A stretch of 64,000 nucleotides of DNA, from NCBI GenBank assembly GCA_037439785.1, contig JBBIVJ010000017.1, positions 25,966 to 89,965 on the forward strand. Direction: 5' to 3'. This document shows positions 17,788 to 28,212 of this stretch, one piece after another. The DNA comes from DSVZ01 sp037439785. Its GTDB lineage: Bacteria; Verrucomicrobiota; Verrucomicrobiia; Limisphaerales; J093. The notes beneath the pieces were generated by a model. It was not told where the DNA came from, did no database searches, and was given only the letters and a program-made list of their open reading frames with translations. Both the position numbers and the translations under genes were made by a program. The number at the start of each line of letters is the position of its first letter. The first letter of the stretch is position 1.

Positions 17788-20331
17788 TCAGCGCACCGGC
17801 GTCAGCGGGATTTCACCCAGGTCCAGCACGCCGCCGGGTGGGTCGTCCGGGACGACGACCGGAACTTCGGCACGGGCCAGTGGATGGGAGGGTTCCCCGG
17901 CAACCGCCGGACCGAACATCAAGAGCTTTAGCACGTAACGGCCCGCCGGGACGTCTGCTGCCACCCACGAGCCATCGGGCTTTTCCTCCAGCGGAAAGTT
18001 GCGCACGTCCACCACGGCGGGCTGTAGTGCGGGCACCGCGGCCGTCAACGCCGACGCAGGGTTGGTCGCCCCCGCAAGGGCCGCCGGCGAGGCCTTCCAC
18101 AGAATGCCACTGAAGCTCCAGTTGGGTTGTCGGGACATCCCCTCCGGCCACTGCAGCCGGGCGCGGACGGTGTGGCCGCCCCCGCCGACCGTGACGGTGG
18201 CCGTTTCGCCGGGCCGTATATCCACCGTGAGCAGTGGACGGAGAATCCAGACTTTTGCTTCGGTGGCCTTGCCCGGTTCGACCACCCACTTTGACTCCAT
18301 CAACCGGTGCCGGCCGGGCGGCACCGGGGGAAACACGAACCGTCCTTCGCGATCGGTTTTCACTAGGTAGGCCTTGGAATCGAGCTTCAATCCGGCCTCG
18401 TACAGGGCCCAATGGCCAAGCGCCAGCTCCCGCCCCGCCACCGGCTGGTCGCCCGACCGCCAGGTGCCTTCCAGCCGCCCCCAGGGCTGGAGCCAGACCT
18501 CCGGCTGGGTGGACAGTGCCGACACCGGGACGATCGCAAAACCCTCCGGATGGGCGGCGACCACCCGGGTGATCGTGTCATCCGGCGGTAGGTGGAACCG
18601 GCCGCGGCCATCGGTGGTCAGCAGGGGGGCGCCGGCGCGCAGTGGTTCACGGCTGCACCCGCCGGGGATGAGGGTCAACGGATTTCCGGGAACGACCAGA
18701 CCGATGTCCGCGTTGACGGCGGGGCGGCCGTCCGGGAACCGCACCGTCACGGTGCTGGGTTCCGCGGCCCGCAGGCGCACCTCGAACTGCGCCAGTCCTT
18801 CGCTGGCGCGCACCACCCGTGAAACAAACGGCACGTAACCTTCGGCCTCGAACTTGAAAACAAAGGCGGGCTCCTCGTTGCCAACCACGACCGGCTCCTC
18901 GAAAACGTGATGGAACTGGCCTCCGACAAAGTTCAGCCGGGTACGATCCCTGAGGCCCCAATACACATTGGTAGCGCCCGCGGCTCCGTCGGCCCCGGGC
19001 GAACCGGCGATGATGCGGAAGCGGGGAACCGGCTCGCCGCTGGCCGCATCCCGCACCGTGCCGGCAATCGTCAACGCCGGCTGGAGCACCACCACCTGCT
19101 CGGTGCCGTCCGGACGAAACTTGACGTCGTAAGCCCGCAGGTAGCCCTTGGCTTGAATATCGAAAGATTGCTCCTGATCAGGCGCATTTCCCACTCCACC
19201 AGGCCCTCGGCATCGGTCTGGCGATGAAAATTCACCACGACCGGTAATACCCCGTCTGGGAACGGCCCCATGTACATCCGCGGGTGGTTTAGCCACACAT
19301 GGGCCTGAGGCACCGGCGCGCCGTGGCTGTCCACGACCCGCAGGCGCAGCAGGTGGCCTGGAGCCAGCATCAAGCGGAAGGACCCGGCGTCCGCCGCCAG
19401 TTCGACTTCGCGGCTGGTGGGGGCGAAGCCCGGGGCCTCGGCGCTCAGCAGGCTATGGCCAGGCTTGCAGCCGGCCACTTCAAACGTGCCATCCGCGGCC
19501 GTGGTCGTCTCGCGCCAGTGGATGTCGCCGAGCATCCCCACATGGACCTTGGCGCCGACCACCGGCTGGCCGGCAGGGTCCACCACCAGGCCCCGGACCG
19601 TGACGGCCCGACCCAGCCGGAACACGTGGGTGCCTGCGCGCAGTTGCGTCAACGTCACCGTGTCTTTCCCCTCGGCAAGCTCGCTGGGGAGATGCTCCGG
19701 ATGACTGGCGTGGCCGTAAAGGGTCCGCAGCGCCGCCTCACCGAACCGCTCGACCCGCCAGCGGCCCTCCGCATCGGTGGTCGCCGTGACCCCGAACGGC
19801 CAGTTGTCGGTCTGCGGCCGCGCCACCTTGGCTGGATGCGGACTGTTGGAGAATGACACCTCGGCGCCGGCCACCGGCTGGCCGTCCGCGTCCACCACGG
19901 AACCGCCCAGGGGCACCGCGCGCGCCACGCGCAGGGTGTACTGCTCGGGGATGGTCTCGCCCAGGTCCGGCCGCCAGCAGCACCACCGCGGCCGCACCGC
20001 CTGCCACCACGGGCGCCTTGGCCGTCCCCCAAAGGGCTGACACGCCCGCCAGGAACCCGCCGCCGGTTGCCCCCGCGGCCAACGCGGTGCGGGTGACCCG
20101 GCCGGCGAGCTCCGGCGGTGCGGCGTTCACGGCGTGGCGGGTCAGGCAGGCCGCGAGCGAGGGGTGCCGCAGCAGGCGCGGCGCCTGGCGGGCCAGGTCG
20201 CAGAACACCGCCTGGGTCACGTCCTGCGCGGCGTGCGGGTCGCCGCCCAACTGGCGCAGCGCGGCGGAATAGACCAGGTCGAGGTGGTGCCGGACCAGGG
20301 CGGCAAAGGCCGGCTCGGACCGCTCGACCAC
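17788..20331 (-). pseudogene. Broken ECF sigma factor / carboxypeptidase-regulatory-repeat fusion gene
   Basis: Read from 20,331 downward, the gene starts MVERSEPAFAALVRHHLDLVYSAALRQLGGD, a sigma region 2 start, continues AQDVTQAVFCDLARQAPRLLRHPSLA, then jumps to ACLTRHAVNAAPPELAGRV and a membrane-type segment (VVAGGAAAVVLLAAG). In intact relatives the rest of sigma region 2 and all of region 4 lie at that junction, so they appear deleted in frame. Near 19,970 the frame shifts by one base into repeats of the carboxypeptidase-regulatory/Ig-like type (GGSVVDADGQPVAGAEV, RGLVVDPAGQPVVGAKV); near 19,185 it shifts again and further repeats (IAGTVRDAASGEPVPRFR) run to the TGA at 17,788. Two frameshifts plus the deletion argue for a pseudogene; base-calling errors could explain the frameshifts but not the deletion. 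Confidence 0.75.
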
Positions 20332-20450
20332 TAGCGGCGCAGCAATTCGTGGTTTTCGGTGCTCATGGCACTGGCATTACATCCGCCGACTGGCAAAACC
20401 GCACAAGGAATACGCGCAAGCCGCGCGCCGAAGGGGGCGACAAACGCCGA

Positions 20451-20464
20451 TCGTCAATCGTCAA
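20451..20464 (+). repeat. Heptamer pair at hrpA 3' end
   Basis: Two units of TCGTCAA, overlapping the last codons of hrpA. Another instance of the 7-base tandem pattern in this window, with a different unit. Confidence 0.5.
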
Positions 20465-23400
20465 TCGCCTGCCGGGGAGGCGTGGACCGCCCGCCGCAAC
20501 TCCGCCACCGCCGCGTCCAACCGTGCCGGCGAGACCTTTTCCGCCGTGCCCAGTTCCGGCGCGAAGACCGACACCTTGAACTCCTCAACCAGCCAGCGCA
20601 GCCGATGCCACGCCGCGCAGGCCGCGGCCGTTTTCGCCTGCGGGGCCAGTTGCCGCAGCACGTCCACGTAGGGCAGGACCCGCGCGGCCTTGGCGGCGTC
20701 CCTGGCCGGCTGGAGTGCCGCCCGCTCCGCGCGCACCCGCAGCGCCCGGAGGTAACGTGGCAGGTGCGGCAGCCGTTCGAAAGGCACGCCCTCCAGGAAG
20801 CGGGGCGGCACCAGCCCCTGCAACTCCACTTCCAGCCCGGCGAACGACGGCCGCTCCAGCGCGACTTGCCGGCGGGTCCGCAGGATCGTCCCCACCAGCT
20901 CCCCGAAGCGCGGCACCAGGCCGGGCAGCCGGGCGCGGACCTGGTCCAGGTACGCCGCGAAGGCGTCCGCGGTACGCGGCGGGGGTTCGGGCAACGGCAG
21001 CAGGTACCGGCGCAGGTGCTGCCAGGCGGTCTCGAGCAGATCGTCCAGCGGGCCGAGCGGGGCGTACTCGACCCCGTGGGCGCGCAGTTGCCGCAGGTCC
21101 TTTTGCACCGCGGCCAGCTCGCGCTGGAGGACGATTTCCGCCAGCCGGGGCACGGCGGCGCGGGTGGCGGCCAGGGCCGCGGCGGGGTCGCGGAACAGGC
21201 GCAGGTGTACCGCGCTCCCCTCCAGGTGCAGGCCGGGCGAGGCCTTGAGCGGGAAGCCGCCCACTTCGCCCACCCCCTGTTCCTCGGGCAGGTCGCCGAA
21301 ATCCCAGCTCCGCAGGTCGTACTTTTCCCACCGCCGCGCGGCCTCCTGCCAGAGGGCCGTCTCGGCGGCGGTGCGGTGGGCGCGGACGCGGGCGCGGAGG
21401 GTGTCGAGGTCGCGTCCGCGGGCGACCGGCTGGCCGTCGGTGGCGACCAGTTCCAGCCGGGGGCGCAGATGCTCGGGCAGTCGTGCCAGCGGCCAGGCGG
21501 CGGGGGGCAGGTCCACGCCGAAGCGGCGTTTGACGTAGGCGGAGACGGCGGCCAGGTAATCGGGTCCGGCCGGGGGTACGTGGGCGGCGATGTCGCGGGC
21601 GGTGTCGGCCAGCGGCATCAGGGCGCGGCGGAGGTCCCTGGGCAGCTCGCGGAGGAGATGGGCCAGCCGTTCCTCGCGCAGCGCGGGCACGGCCCAGTCC
21701 AGCACCGCGGCGTCCACCCGGGCCGCCAGCGGCACGGCCAGGCGCAGGGTCACGCCGTCCTCGGGCCGGCCGGGGGCGTAGGCGTAGCTGACTGGTACGC
21801 GATGGCCGGCGAGGGTCAGCTCATCGGGAAAGGCGTCGGCCGGGAAAGCGGCGGCCTGTTCGCCCAACAGGTCCTCGGGTCGGGCGCAGAGAAGGTCCGG
21901 ATCGGCGGCCGCCTTCAACACCCGGTTCAGGTCCGCCCAGGAACTGACCGCCTGCAGCCGGGCGGCGTAAAAGTGGAACAGCGCCTCGTCCAGGTCGGGG
22001 ATGAGGCGATGGCGGAGCCGGGTCTGCCACAGTTCGATTTTTTCGCGGAGCCGGCGGTTGTGTTCCAGAACGCGCCGCGCCGCCGGCGGCGGGTCGGTCC
22101 GCGGGGCTGGTCGGGGTGGGGAAAGCTGCGGTCGAGCCCTGCCGGGCTCGGATTTCGGATTGCGGATTTCGGAGTCGGGGTTGTCCGGCTGCTCCCTGCT
22201 GCCGCTCGCGGCCCGCAGCCCGGTGTCAAGGCTCGCCGCGCCGGCCGGGCCGGCCGGGGCCTCCGGTTCGGGGGTTGCGTCCTCGACCAGGGCCTGGCGG
22301 AGGAACAGCGCGGTGGCCTCGGCGGGGTTGACCGCCCCGTAGCCCACGGTGCGCTCGCGCAGGACCAGTCCGCGCAACCACACCCGCTCGCGCGCCAGCA
22401 CCCGGCCGGCGGCGGGGTCCCACCGCGCCAGGTCGTGGGTGGTGCGGACCAGGTGCGGGGCCAGTTCGAGGACCCACGCGGGGTCAATGGCGGCGACGGT
22501 GCGGGCGAACGGCCGCGAGGTTTCCACGATTTCGCCGGCCACCAGCCACTCGGGCTGGCCGGGACGGTCCGGGGCGGCGTCGGGGGAGGCGGTCCCGGCG
22601 CGGCGGGCGGGCGGGGCGGGGGCGGGGCGGGCAAACAGCGCCGAGCCGGGAAAGACGGTGACCTGGCGGCCGGCGGGGGTGCGGTAGCGGTTGCGCTCGA
22701 GGCGTTGAAGCACATGCCCGCACAGGCCGCAGAGCAGGGCGCGGTGAATGGCGGCGTAGCGGGGATCGAAGTGAGATGCCGGACGCCGGCTCCGGGGGGC
22801 CGGGGGCCGGGCGGGGGGGCTGGAGGCGCTTGCGGTTACCGTTGCCGGCGGGAGTTTGGCCAGGTCGGCCACGGCTTCCTCGAGTTCGGCGTGAAGGTCG
22901 CGCCACTCGCGCATGCGCGGGTAGGACAGGAAATGTTCGCGGCAGAACTTCCGCATCTGGCTCTGGGTCTGGAGCGCTTCCCACCGGTCATGGTAGGCGG
23001 TCCAGAGGTTCCACAGGGTGAGGAAGTCCGAGAGCGGATGCTGGAAGCGGCGATGGGCGGCGTCGGCCTCGGCCTGGTGTTCGAGCGGCCGCTCGCGCGG
23101 GTCCTGAATGCTCAGGCCGGCGGCGATGACCAGCACCTCCGGCAGCACGCCCTCGAGGCGCGCCTGCAGGAGCATGCGGCCGATGGCCGGGTCCACCGGC
23201 AGCCGGGCCAGTTCCCGGCCCGGCGGGGTGAGGGCATGCTGCGCGTCCAGGGCGCCCAGTTCCTCGAGCAACTGGCAGGCGGCGCGGATGGCCGCCGGGG
23301 ACGGCGGTTGGGGGAAGGGAAACCGCTCCGGCTCGCCCAGTCCCCAGGCCTTCATGCGGAGGATCGCCTCGGCCAGGTCGCACCGCTGGATTTCCGGCTC

Positions 23401-24753
23401 GGTGAAGGGGCGGCGGGCCAGGAAATCGGCCTCCGAATACAGCCGCACGCAGACACCGGCGGCCACCCTCCCGCAACGGCCGGCGCGCTGGCGGGCGCTG
23501 CTCTGGGACACCGGTTCAATGGGCAGGCGGTGGGTGCGGGTGCCGGGGTTGTAGCGGCTGACGCGCGCCAGGCCGGTGTCCACCACGTAGCGGATACGCG
23601 GCACGGTGAGGGAGGTCTCGGCAATGTTGGTGGCCACGACCACCCGCCGGCGCGGGCCGGGCTGGAAGACCCGTTGCTGGTCGCCGGCGGCCAGCCGGCC
23701 GAACAGCGGCACCACTTCCACGCACGAGCCGTGCTGCGCCTCGAGCAAGTCGCAGGTCTCGCGGATGTCCCGCTCGGTGGGCATGAAAATCAACACGTCG
23801 CCGGCGGGGGATTCCTCGAGCAGCCGGCCCGTGACCTGCACCGCGGCCTCGATGTAGGTGGTGGCGGCGTCCCCGCTGCCGGCGGCGGCCGCGGGGCTGC
23901 CATTTTTCCGGATCGCGGCGGCATCCTCGCTGCCGGCGGCCGCCTCCCCGCCCTCGACTTCCAGCGGGGCGTAGCGGACCTCGACCGGGTAAAGGCGTCC
24001 GGAGACCTCGAAGACCGGCGCGCCGGCGAAGGCGCGGGTGAACAGCGCCGTGTCCAGCGTGGCCGAGGTGATGAGCAGCTTGAGGTCGTCGCGGCGTTCG
24101 AGCAGGCCGCGCAGGTAGCCGAGCAGGAAGTCAATGTTCAACGAGCGCTCGTGTGCCTCGTCCAGGATCAGGGCCTCGTACTCGGCCAGGAGGGGGTCGC
24201 CCTGGAGTTCGGCCAGCAGCAGGCCGTCGGTCATGACCTTGATACTGGTTTCGGGGGCGGTGGCGTCGGCGAAGCGGATTTTGCAACCGACCTCCCGCCC
24301 CCAGGGGACGCGGAGTTCCTCGGCGAGGCGACGGGAGACGGCCAGGGCGGCCACACGGCGGGGCTGGGTGCAGCCGATGCGCGCCCGCAGCCCCAGCCCG
24401 GCCTCCAGGCACATCTTGGGCAATTGGGTGGTTTTGCCCGAGCCGGTCTCGCCGGCCACGACCACCACGCGCTCCATCCGCAGGGCGGCAACGATGGCGT
24501 CCTTGTGCGCGGTGATGGGCAGCTCGGCCGGGTAGCCGAGATGGCGCAGGATGGCGGCTCGGCGCTGGCGCAGGGCCACCGAAGCGCGGGCCTCGGCCAG
24601 CCACCGCTTCAGCGGCGGGGGGGCGGCCGCCGGACCCGCCCCAGCGCGGGCGCGCAGCAGGGCATGCCCCAGCCGGATTTGGTCCGACAGGAGGCACCGG
24701 GGGATCAGGCGGCGCAGCTCCTCGATCGCCGGGGCGTCACGCACGCCGGCCAT
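20461..24753 (-). CDS. hrpA: DEAH-box ATP-dependent RNA helicase HrpA
   Basis: A 1430-residue protein, somewhat longer than the roughly 1300 of E. coli HrpA. Motifs: Walker A VVAGETGSGKTTQLPK, Ia TQPRRVAALAVSRRLAEE, DEAH box LILDEAHERSLN, SAT motif LLITSATLD, FMPTERDIR, then VVVATNIAETSLTVPRIRYV and QRAGRCGRVAAG. The helicase-associated region (RMLLQARLEG, LVIAAGLSIQDPRERP) and the long HrpA-specific C-terminal domain follow. HrpA resolves stalled ribosomes. The start at 24,753 gives the usual distance to Walker A; the open frame upstream overlaps the next gene and is rejected. About residues 859-868 are encoded by an in-frame heptamer array inside a Pro/Ala-rich linker. Confidence 0.93.
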   Translation of the reverse strand: MAGVRDAPAIEELRRLIPRCLLSDQIRLGHALLRARAGAGPAAAPPPLKRWLAEARASVALRQRRAAILRHLGYPAELPITAHKDAIVAALRMERVVVVAGETGSGKTTQLPKMCLEAGLGLRARIGCTQPRRVAALAVSRRLAEELRVPWGREVGCKIRFADATAPETSIKVMTDGLLLAELQGDPLLAEYEALILDEAHERSLNIDFLLGYLRGLLERRDDLKLLITSATLDTALFTRAFAGAPVFEVSGRLYPVEVRYAPLEVEGGEAAAGSEDAAAIRKNGSPAAAAGSGDAATTYIEAAVQVTGRLLEESPAGDVLIFMPTERDIRETCDLLEAQHGSCVEVVPLFGRLAAGDQQRVFQPGPRRRVVVATNIAETSLTVPRIRYVVDTGLARVSRYNPGTRTHRLPIEPVSQSSARQRAGRCGRVAAGVCVRLYSEADFLARRPFTEPEIQRCDLAEAILRMKAWGLGEPERFPFPQPPSPAAIRAACQLLEELGALDAQHALTPPGRELARLPVDPAIGRMLLQARLEGVLPEVLVIAAGLSIQDPRERPLEHQAEADAAHRRFQHPLSDFLTLWNLWTAYHDRWEALQTQSQMRKFCREHFLSYPRMREWRDLHAELEEAVADLAKLPPATVTASASSPPARPPAPRSRRPASHFDPRYAAIHRALLCGLCGHVLQRLERNRYRTPAGRQVTVFPGSALFARPAPAPPARRAGTASPDAAPDRPGQPEWLVAGEIVETSRPFARTVAAIDPAWVLELAPHLVRTTHDLARWDPAAGRVLARERVWLRGLVLRERTVGYGAVNPAEATALFLRQALVEDATPEPEAPAGPAGAASLDTGLRAASGSREQPDNPDSEIRNPKSEPGRARPQLSPPRPAPRTDPPPAARRVLEHNRRLREKIELWQTRLRHRLIPDLDEALFHFYAARLQAVSSWADLNRVLKAAADPDLLCARPEDLLGEQAAAFPADAFPDELTLAGHRVPVSYAYAPGRPEDGVTLRLAVPLAARVDAAVLDWAVPALREERLAHLLRELPRDLRRALMPLADTARDIAAHVPPAGPDYLAAVSAYVKRRFGVDLPPAAWPLARLPEHLRPRLELVATDGQPVARGRDLDTLRARVRAHRTAAETALWQEAARRWEKYDLRSWDFGDLPEEQGVGEVGGFPLKASPGLHLEGSAVHLRLFRDPAAALAATRAAVPRLAEIVLQRELAAVQKDLRQLRAHGVEYAPLGPLDDLLETAWQHLRRYLLPLPEPPPRTADAFAAYLDQVRARLPGLVPRFGELVGTILRTRRQVALERPSFAGLEVELQGLVPPRFLEGVPFERLPHLPRYLRALRVRAERAALQPARDAAKAARVLPYVDVLRQLAPQAKTAAACAAWHRLRWLVEEFKVSVFAPELGTAEKVSPARLDAAVAELRRAVHASPAGD
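22150..22177 (+). repeat. Heptanucleotide repeat inside hrpA
   Basis: Four 7-base units, GGATTTC, GGATTGC, GGATTTC, GGAGTCG. Read in the hrpA frame they encode DSEIRNPKSE within a linker. The same sort of unit is otherwise intergenic in this window, so this looks like an insertion tolerated in a disordered loop. Confidence 0.75.
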
Positions 24754-24791
24754 TTTCTCCCTCGCACGCGGCCGGGGAAGCAAATCCCGGG

Positions 24792-27700
24792 CTACCGGGC
24801 GGCGGTGGCGGTGGGCTGGATTTGCCGGAGCGTGAACGGCGCGAACAGGCCGTAGCCGACGGTCGAGTATTGGGGGCCCGGCGGCGGGCCGTCGGGCGGG
24901 CTGTTTTGGAACATGCCCGGCCAGGCGCTGCCCAGGCCGGGGGTGCCGTGATGCGGGCCCAGCGTGTTCTTGAGCGTGCCGAACACGACCACCTCGATCC
25001 GGTTGTCCCCGCGCTTGACGAGTTTCGTGACTTCGAGTTCCCAGGGCGGCGCGACGATGTAGCCGGCGCGCTTGCCGTTGACCTCCACCCGCGCCACGCT
25101 GCCGTACCAGGCCGGCAAACCGACCACAAAGCGCCCCCGCCGGTCCGGTACCTGGAACCGCTGACGATAGGCCACGCCGTGGGCATAGAACGGGTGGCCC
25201 TGCTCGTTCCACCGGCCCGGCGCCAACGGCCGGTCGGCGGCGAGGACCCAGCCCCGCGCGGCGGGTTGGAGGGTGAAATCGCCCAGCACGTAGGCCGGCT
25301 CGAGTTCGTGGAACATCGTGAAGGGGCGGGCCTCGAGGGTGACGACGTTTTCGCCGGGGCGGGCGGCCCCCGCGAGGGGGATGCGGCCAAAGGCCTTGTC
25401 CAGCCACCACGCCTTGAATTCAACCTGTGGCACGCCGGGGGGAGCGGACGATTTGGCCTCCGCGGACCGGGGCGGGGTCCGCGGAGCGACGTCGGCGGCG
25501 GTGGGGGAGGTCGCGGCCGATACCGGCCGGCCGTTGCAGGTGACGGTGTAGAGGTCGGGCCGCTCGATCACGATGGCCAGGTTGGGCGGCACCGCGCCCT
25601 CGAGGGTGAACCGGTAGCTGGCGGTGAAACCGCTGTCGGCCGGGAAGCGCCGCGAGACCAGCTCGTCCTTGAATTGCACGGCACTGTCCCAGGGGTTGCG
25701 GTCCAGGCCGTGCTTTTGCCAGACGAGCCGGTTGGCGGCGTAAAAGTAGAGGTTCGACCGCGTCTCGCCGCCGGCGGTGAGGTCCACGTAGTCGAGCGTC
25801 AGCACGTTGGGTTCGAGCCGCCGGATTTCCATCGGACCCGTGGGCGCCAGCGGGGTGCTGGTTTCGGGCCGCAGCGGGGCCGGTTTGAGCGGCTGCCGGG
25901 AGAGGAACAACAGCAGGCTGCCCGAGGGAGGGAGCTGGAAGGCGGCCTGCAGACCGGTCGGCGTCTTCTCGAACGGGTACGGCTCGGTCGCGCCGGTGTA
26001 GGGGTCCCAGCGTTCGACACCCCGGAGGTCCGATTCCAACGTCCCGGCGGAAGGCGCCTCGAGGCTGGTGTTGACCAGCAGCAGCACCTGGCCGTCGGCC
26101 AGATGGCGGCGGTGGTGGAACAGGATGCCCCGGTCGCCCGGAGCGCGCCGGAGGCGAAAGCCCTCCGCCGGCGCCAGCCGTTCGAGCATCGCCGCGGCCT
26201 GTTCGGGGCGGGCGGCGATCCAGCCCGGTTCGCCGGCGCCCTCGGCCGGGCGGCCCGAGGGCGCGCCGTCCACGCGCGCGGGGGGTTCGCCCAGGCAGAG
26301 GACCTGTCCACCCATTTCGAGGAAAGTCTCGCCCAGATGGAGCAGGGCGGCGGAGATGTTTTCGGTGTGCGGCGGCAGCACCACCACGTCATAAAAGCGC
26401 CGGCCGACGCGGAGCCGGGGGCCCACGACCGCGCCGTGCCGGGCCAGGACATCCTCGCAGCCCAGGTCGTATTCGATCTGGGCCGCCTCGAGGTCCATCA
26501 AGAGCTTGAAGAAGGTGTCGCCCAGTTCTCGCAGCTTCGGTTCGTGGCCCTGGTACATCCAGGCGGTGGTGGTGGGCTCGAGGACCAGGATGCGATTGAT
26601 CTGCTGACCCTGGGACATCACGGCCGAGAGGCGGGTGAAGTACCGGGCGTTTTGGTGGTACGCCTCCCACCACGGCTCGTGGTAGCTGAAGCTCTGGGGG
26701 TGGTCGCGCTTGCGGGCGCCGCGGATCGTGAGGTAGCTGAGGTGCTCATCCAGGAGGTTCACGCCCAGCACGACCAGCCAGTCGCCGATGCGCTTCATGT
26801 CCTCGAAGCGCAGGTCCCAGCCGCCGGCACCAAAGATCTCGCAGAGCACGCGCGGCCGGCCGAGCTGGTTGGCGAGGCTGGCGACCTCGCGGCAGAAACG
26901 CACGTTGCCGAACTGGGCGTGGGTGTGTTCGGCGTACTGGTTCATGAGGCAGTCAATGCCGGGGATGTGCTGCCAGGCGGCCATCGCCATGTTGTCCGGC
27001 ACGCCCAGGCAGTGCGGCCATTCGTGGTCCCAGTAATGGCCGGTGAAGGCCAGGCCGTGCCGCTCGCACCAGTCGTACATGGGCTTCGCCCAGCGCTCGA
27101 TGAACAGGGCGTTGAGCGTCGAGTAATAGTTGTGCCGCACGCGCCGCCAGTCACCGACCTCAAGCGTCAGGCAGGGCAGATGGTCCAGGAGGTCGTAGCC
27201 CCAGCGCTGTTGAAACTGCTCGGGCAGGTCCGGGCACCACGGAAAGCCGCCGGCGGGCCGGATGTTCGGCTCGTCGGTGAACACGCCGGGGATGCGTTGG
27301 CCGAACTGCGAGCCGACCTCGCGCCGGTAGGCCTCGAGGGTGACCTCGATGAATTGCTCGGTGACGCCGGGAGTGAGCAGGTTCACGTAGCTGCGGCCGC
27401 CATGCCAGGGCGAGTTGCCGGCCTGCTGGAGCATGGCCACCAGATAGCGGCCCGCGGGCAGGGCCTCGCCGGCTTTGGCCCGGGTCGAGACGTTTTCGGC
27501 CCGCTCGCCCTCGATCCGGTAGAGCGCCACGGTGTCCGCCGTCCAGCCGGGGGCGGACTCGACCACCCGGAGCGCCAGACCTTGGCCGCGCGACTCGGGC
27601 ATCAGTTCCGGCACCCAGCCGCCGGCGAAGCCACTCGGATAGGAGTTCTCGTCGTAAATCCACACGTTCATGTCCAGCCGGGCCGCCTCGTCCAGCGCGA

Positions 27701-28034
27701 CCTTCCACAGGCGGAACCACTCCGGCCCCAGGTAGGGCGTCATCAAGCCGGGGCGCGGATGGACGAAGACCTGTTTGACCTGCTGGCCGGCCAGGTCGCG
27801 CAGGGTGTCGCGGATTTGCCGCTCGCTGAGCCAGTCGTTCCAGACCCAGAGCGGCGCGGTGGCGTATTCCCGGGGCGGGTGCGCCAGCAACCGGCGCACA
27901 GCCCGGGCAGTGGGGAGGTTCTCTGCGGCGTGGGCCGAAGCTCCAGCCGCCGGCGGGGACAGCACCGCCAGCAGGGTAATGAGCACCAGGCGCGTGCGTT
28001 GCGACGGGGCGGAGCGGGGAGAAAAGGCTTGCAT
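24792..28034 (-). CDS. Secreted glycosyl hydrolase, GH106 alpha-L-rhamnosidase-like
   Basis: A 1080-residue exported protein; the signal peptide is the LVLITLLAVLSPPAAGASAHA segment after a short basic leader. The barrel region has the layout of the GH106-like family: PLWVWNDWLSERQIRDTLRDL, GQQVKQVFVHPRPGLMTPYLG, NVWIYDENSYPSGFAGGW, GVFTDEPNI, TGHYWDHEWPH and LCEIFGAGGW, which supply several conserved Glu/Asp. A beta-sandwich domain near the C-terminus (KRAGYIVAPPWELEVTKLVK, NRIEVVVFGTLKNTLGPHH) is the galactose-binding-like module seen in these enzymes. Probable role: exo-cleavage of plant or algal polysaccharide side chains. It lies 38 bases upstream of hrpA. Confidence 0.8.
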   Translation of the reverse strand: MQAFSPRSAPSQRTRLVLITLLAVLSPPAAGASAHAAENLPTARAVRRLLAHPPREYATAPLWVWNDWLSERQIRDTLRDLAGQQVKQVFVHPRPGLMTPYLGPEWFRLWKVALDEAARLDMNVWIYDENSYPSGFAGGWVPELMPESRGQGLALRVVESAPGWTADTVALYRIEGERAENVSTRAKAGEALPAGRYLVAMLQQAGNSPWHGGRSYVNLLTPGVTEQFIEVTLEAYRREVGSQFGQRIPGVFTDEPNIRPAGGFPWCPDLPEQFQQRWGYDLLDHLPCLTLEVGDWRRVRHNYYSTLNALFIERWAKPMYDWCERHGLAFTGHYWDHEWPHCLGVPDNMAMAAWQHIPGIDCLMNQYAEHTHAQFGNVRFCREVASLANQLGRPRVLCEIFGAGGWDLRFEDMKRIGDWLVVLGVNLLDEHLSYLTIRGARKRDHPQSFSYHEPWWEAYHQNARYFTRLSAVMSQGQQINRILVLEPTTTAWMYQGHEPKLRELGDTFFKLLMDLEAAQIEYDLGCEDVLARHGAVVGPRLRVGRRFYDVVVLPPHTENISAALLHLGETFLEMGGQVLCLGEPPARVDGAPSGRPAEGAGEPGWIAARPEQAAAMLERLAPAEGFRLRRAPGDRGILFHHRRHLADGQVLLLVNTSLEAPSAGTLESDLRGVERWDPYTGATEPYPFEKTPTGLQAAFQLPPSGSLLLFLSRQPLKPAPLRPETSTPLAPTGPMEIRRLEPNVLTLDYVDLTAGGETRSNLYFYAANRLVWQKHGLDRNPWDSAVQFKDELVSRRFPADSGFTASYRFTLEGAVPPNLAIVIERPDLYTVTCNGRPVSAATSPTAADVAPRTPPRSAEAKSSAPPGVPQVEFKAWWLDKAFGRIPLAGAARPGENVVTLEARPFTMFHELEPAYVLGDFTLQPAARGWVLAADRPLAPGRWNEQGHPFYAHGVAYRQRFQVPDRRGRFVVGLPAWYGSVARVEVNGKRAGYIVAPPWELEVTKLVKRGDNRIEVVVFGTLKNTLGPHHGTPGLGSAWPGMFQNSPPDGPPPGPQYSTVGYGLFAPFTLRQIQPTATAAR

Positions 28035-28212
28035 GGGTGAGTGCTATGCCCGCTGCTGCCAACGGGTCAAGCTCCGGGCCGGCCGGCCTTCCACCTTCCC
28101 CGTGCCTCCGGCTGGTTCGCTCGGCCGTGGCCGGGTGCGAGCGCCGCCGCGCCCTTGTAATGACGTAAAGGGATTGTTTTTTTCGTGCCATTCGCCAATC
28201 CTCGGCGCATTC

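Noticed and set aside
20359..24855. 1498-codon open frame opposite hrpA
   Set aside because: Antisense of a DEAH helicase with all motifs; low-complexity product.
24754..25410. Longer hrpA start inside the GH106-like gene
   Set aside because: Would overlap the upstream gene by hundreds of bases; the ATG at 24,753 lies in the 38-base intergenic gap and gives a normal N-terminus.
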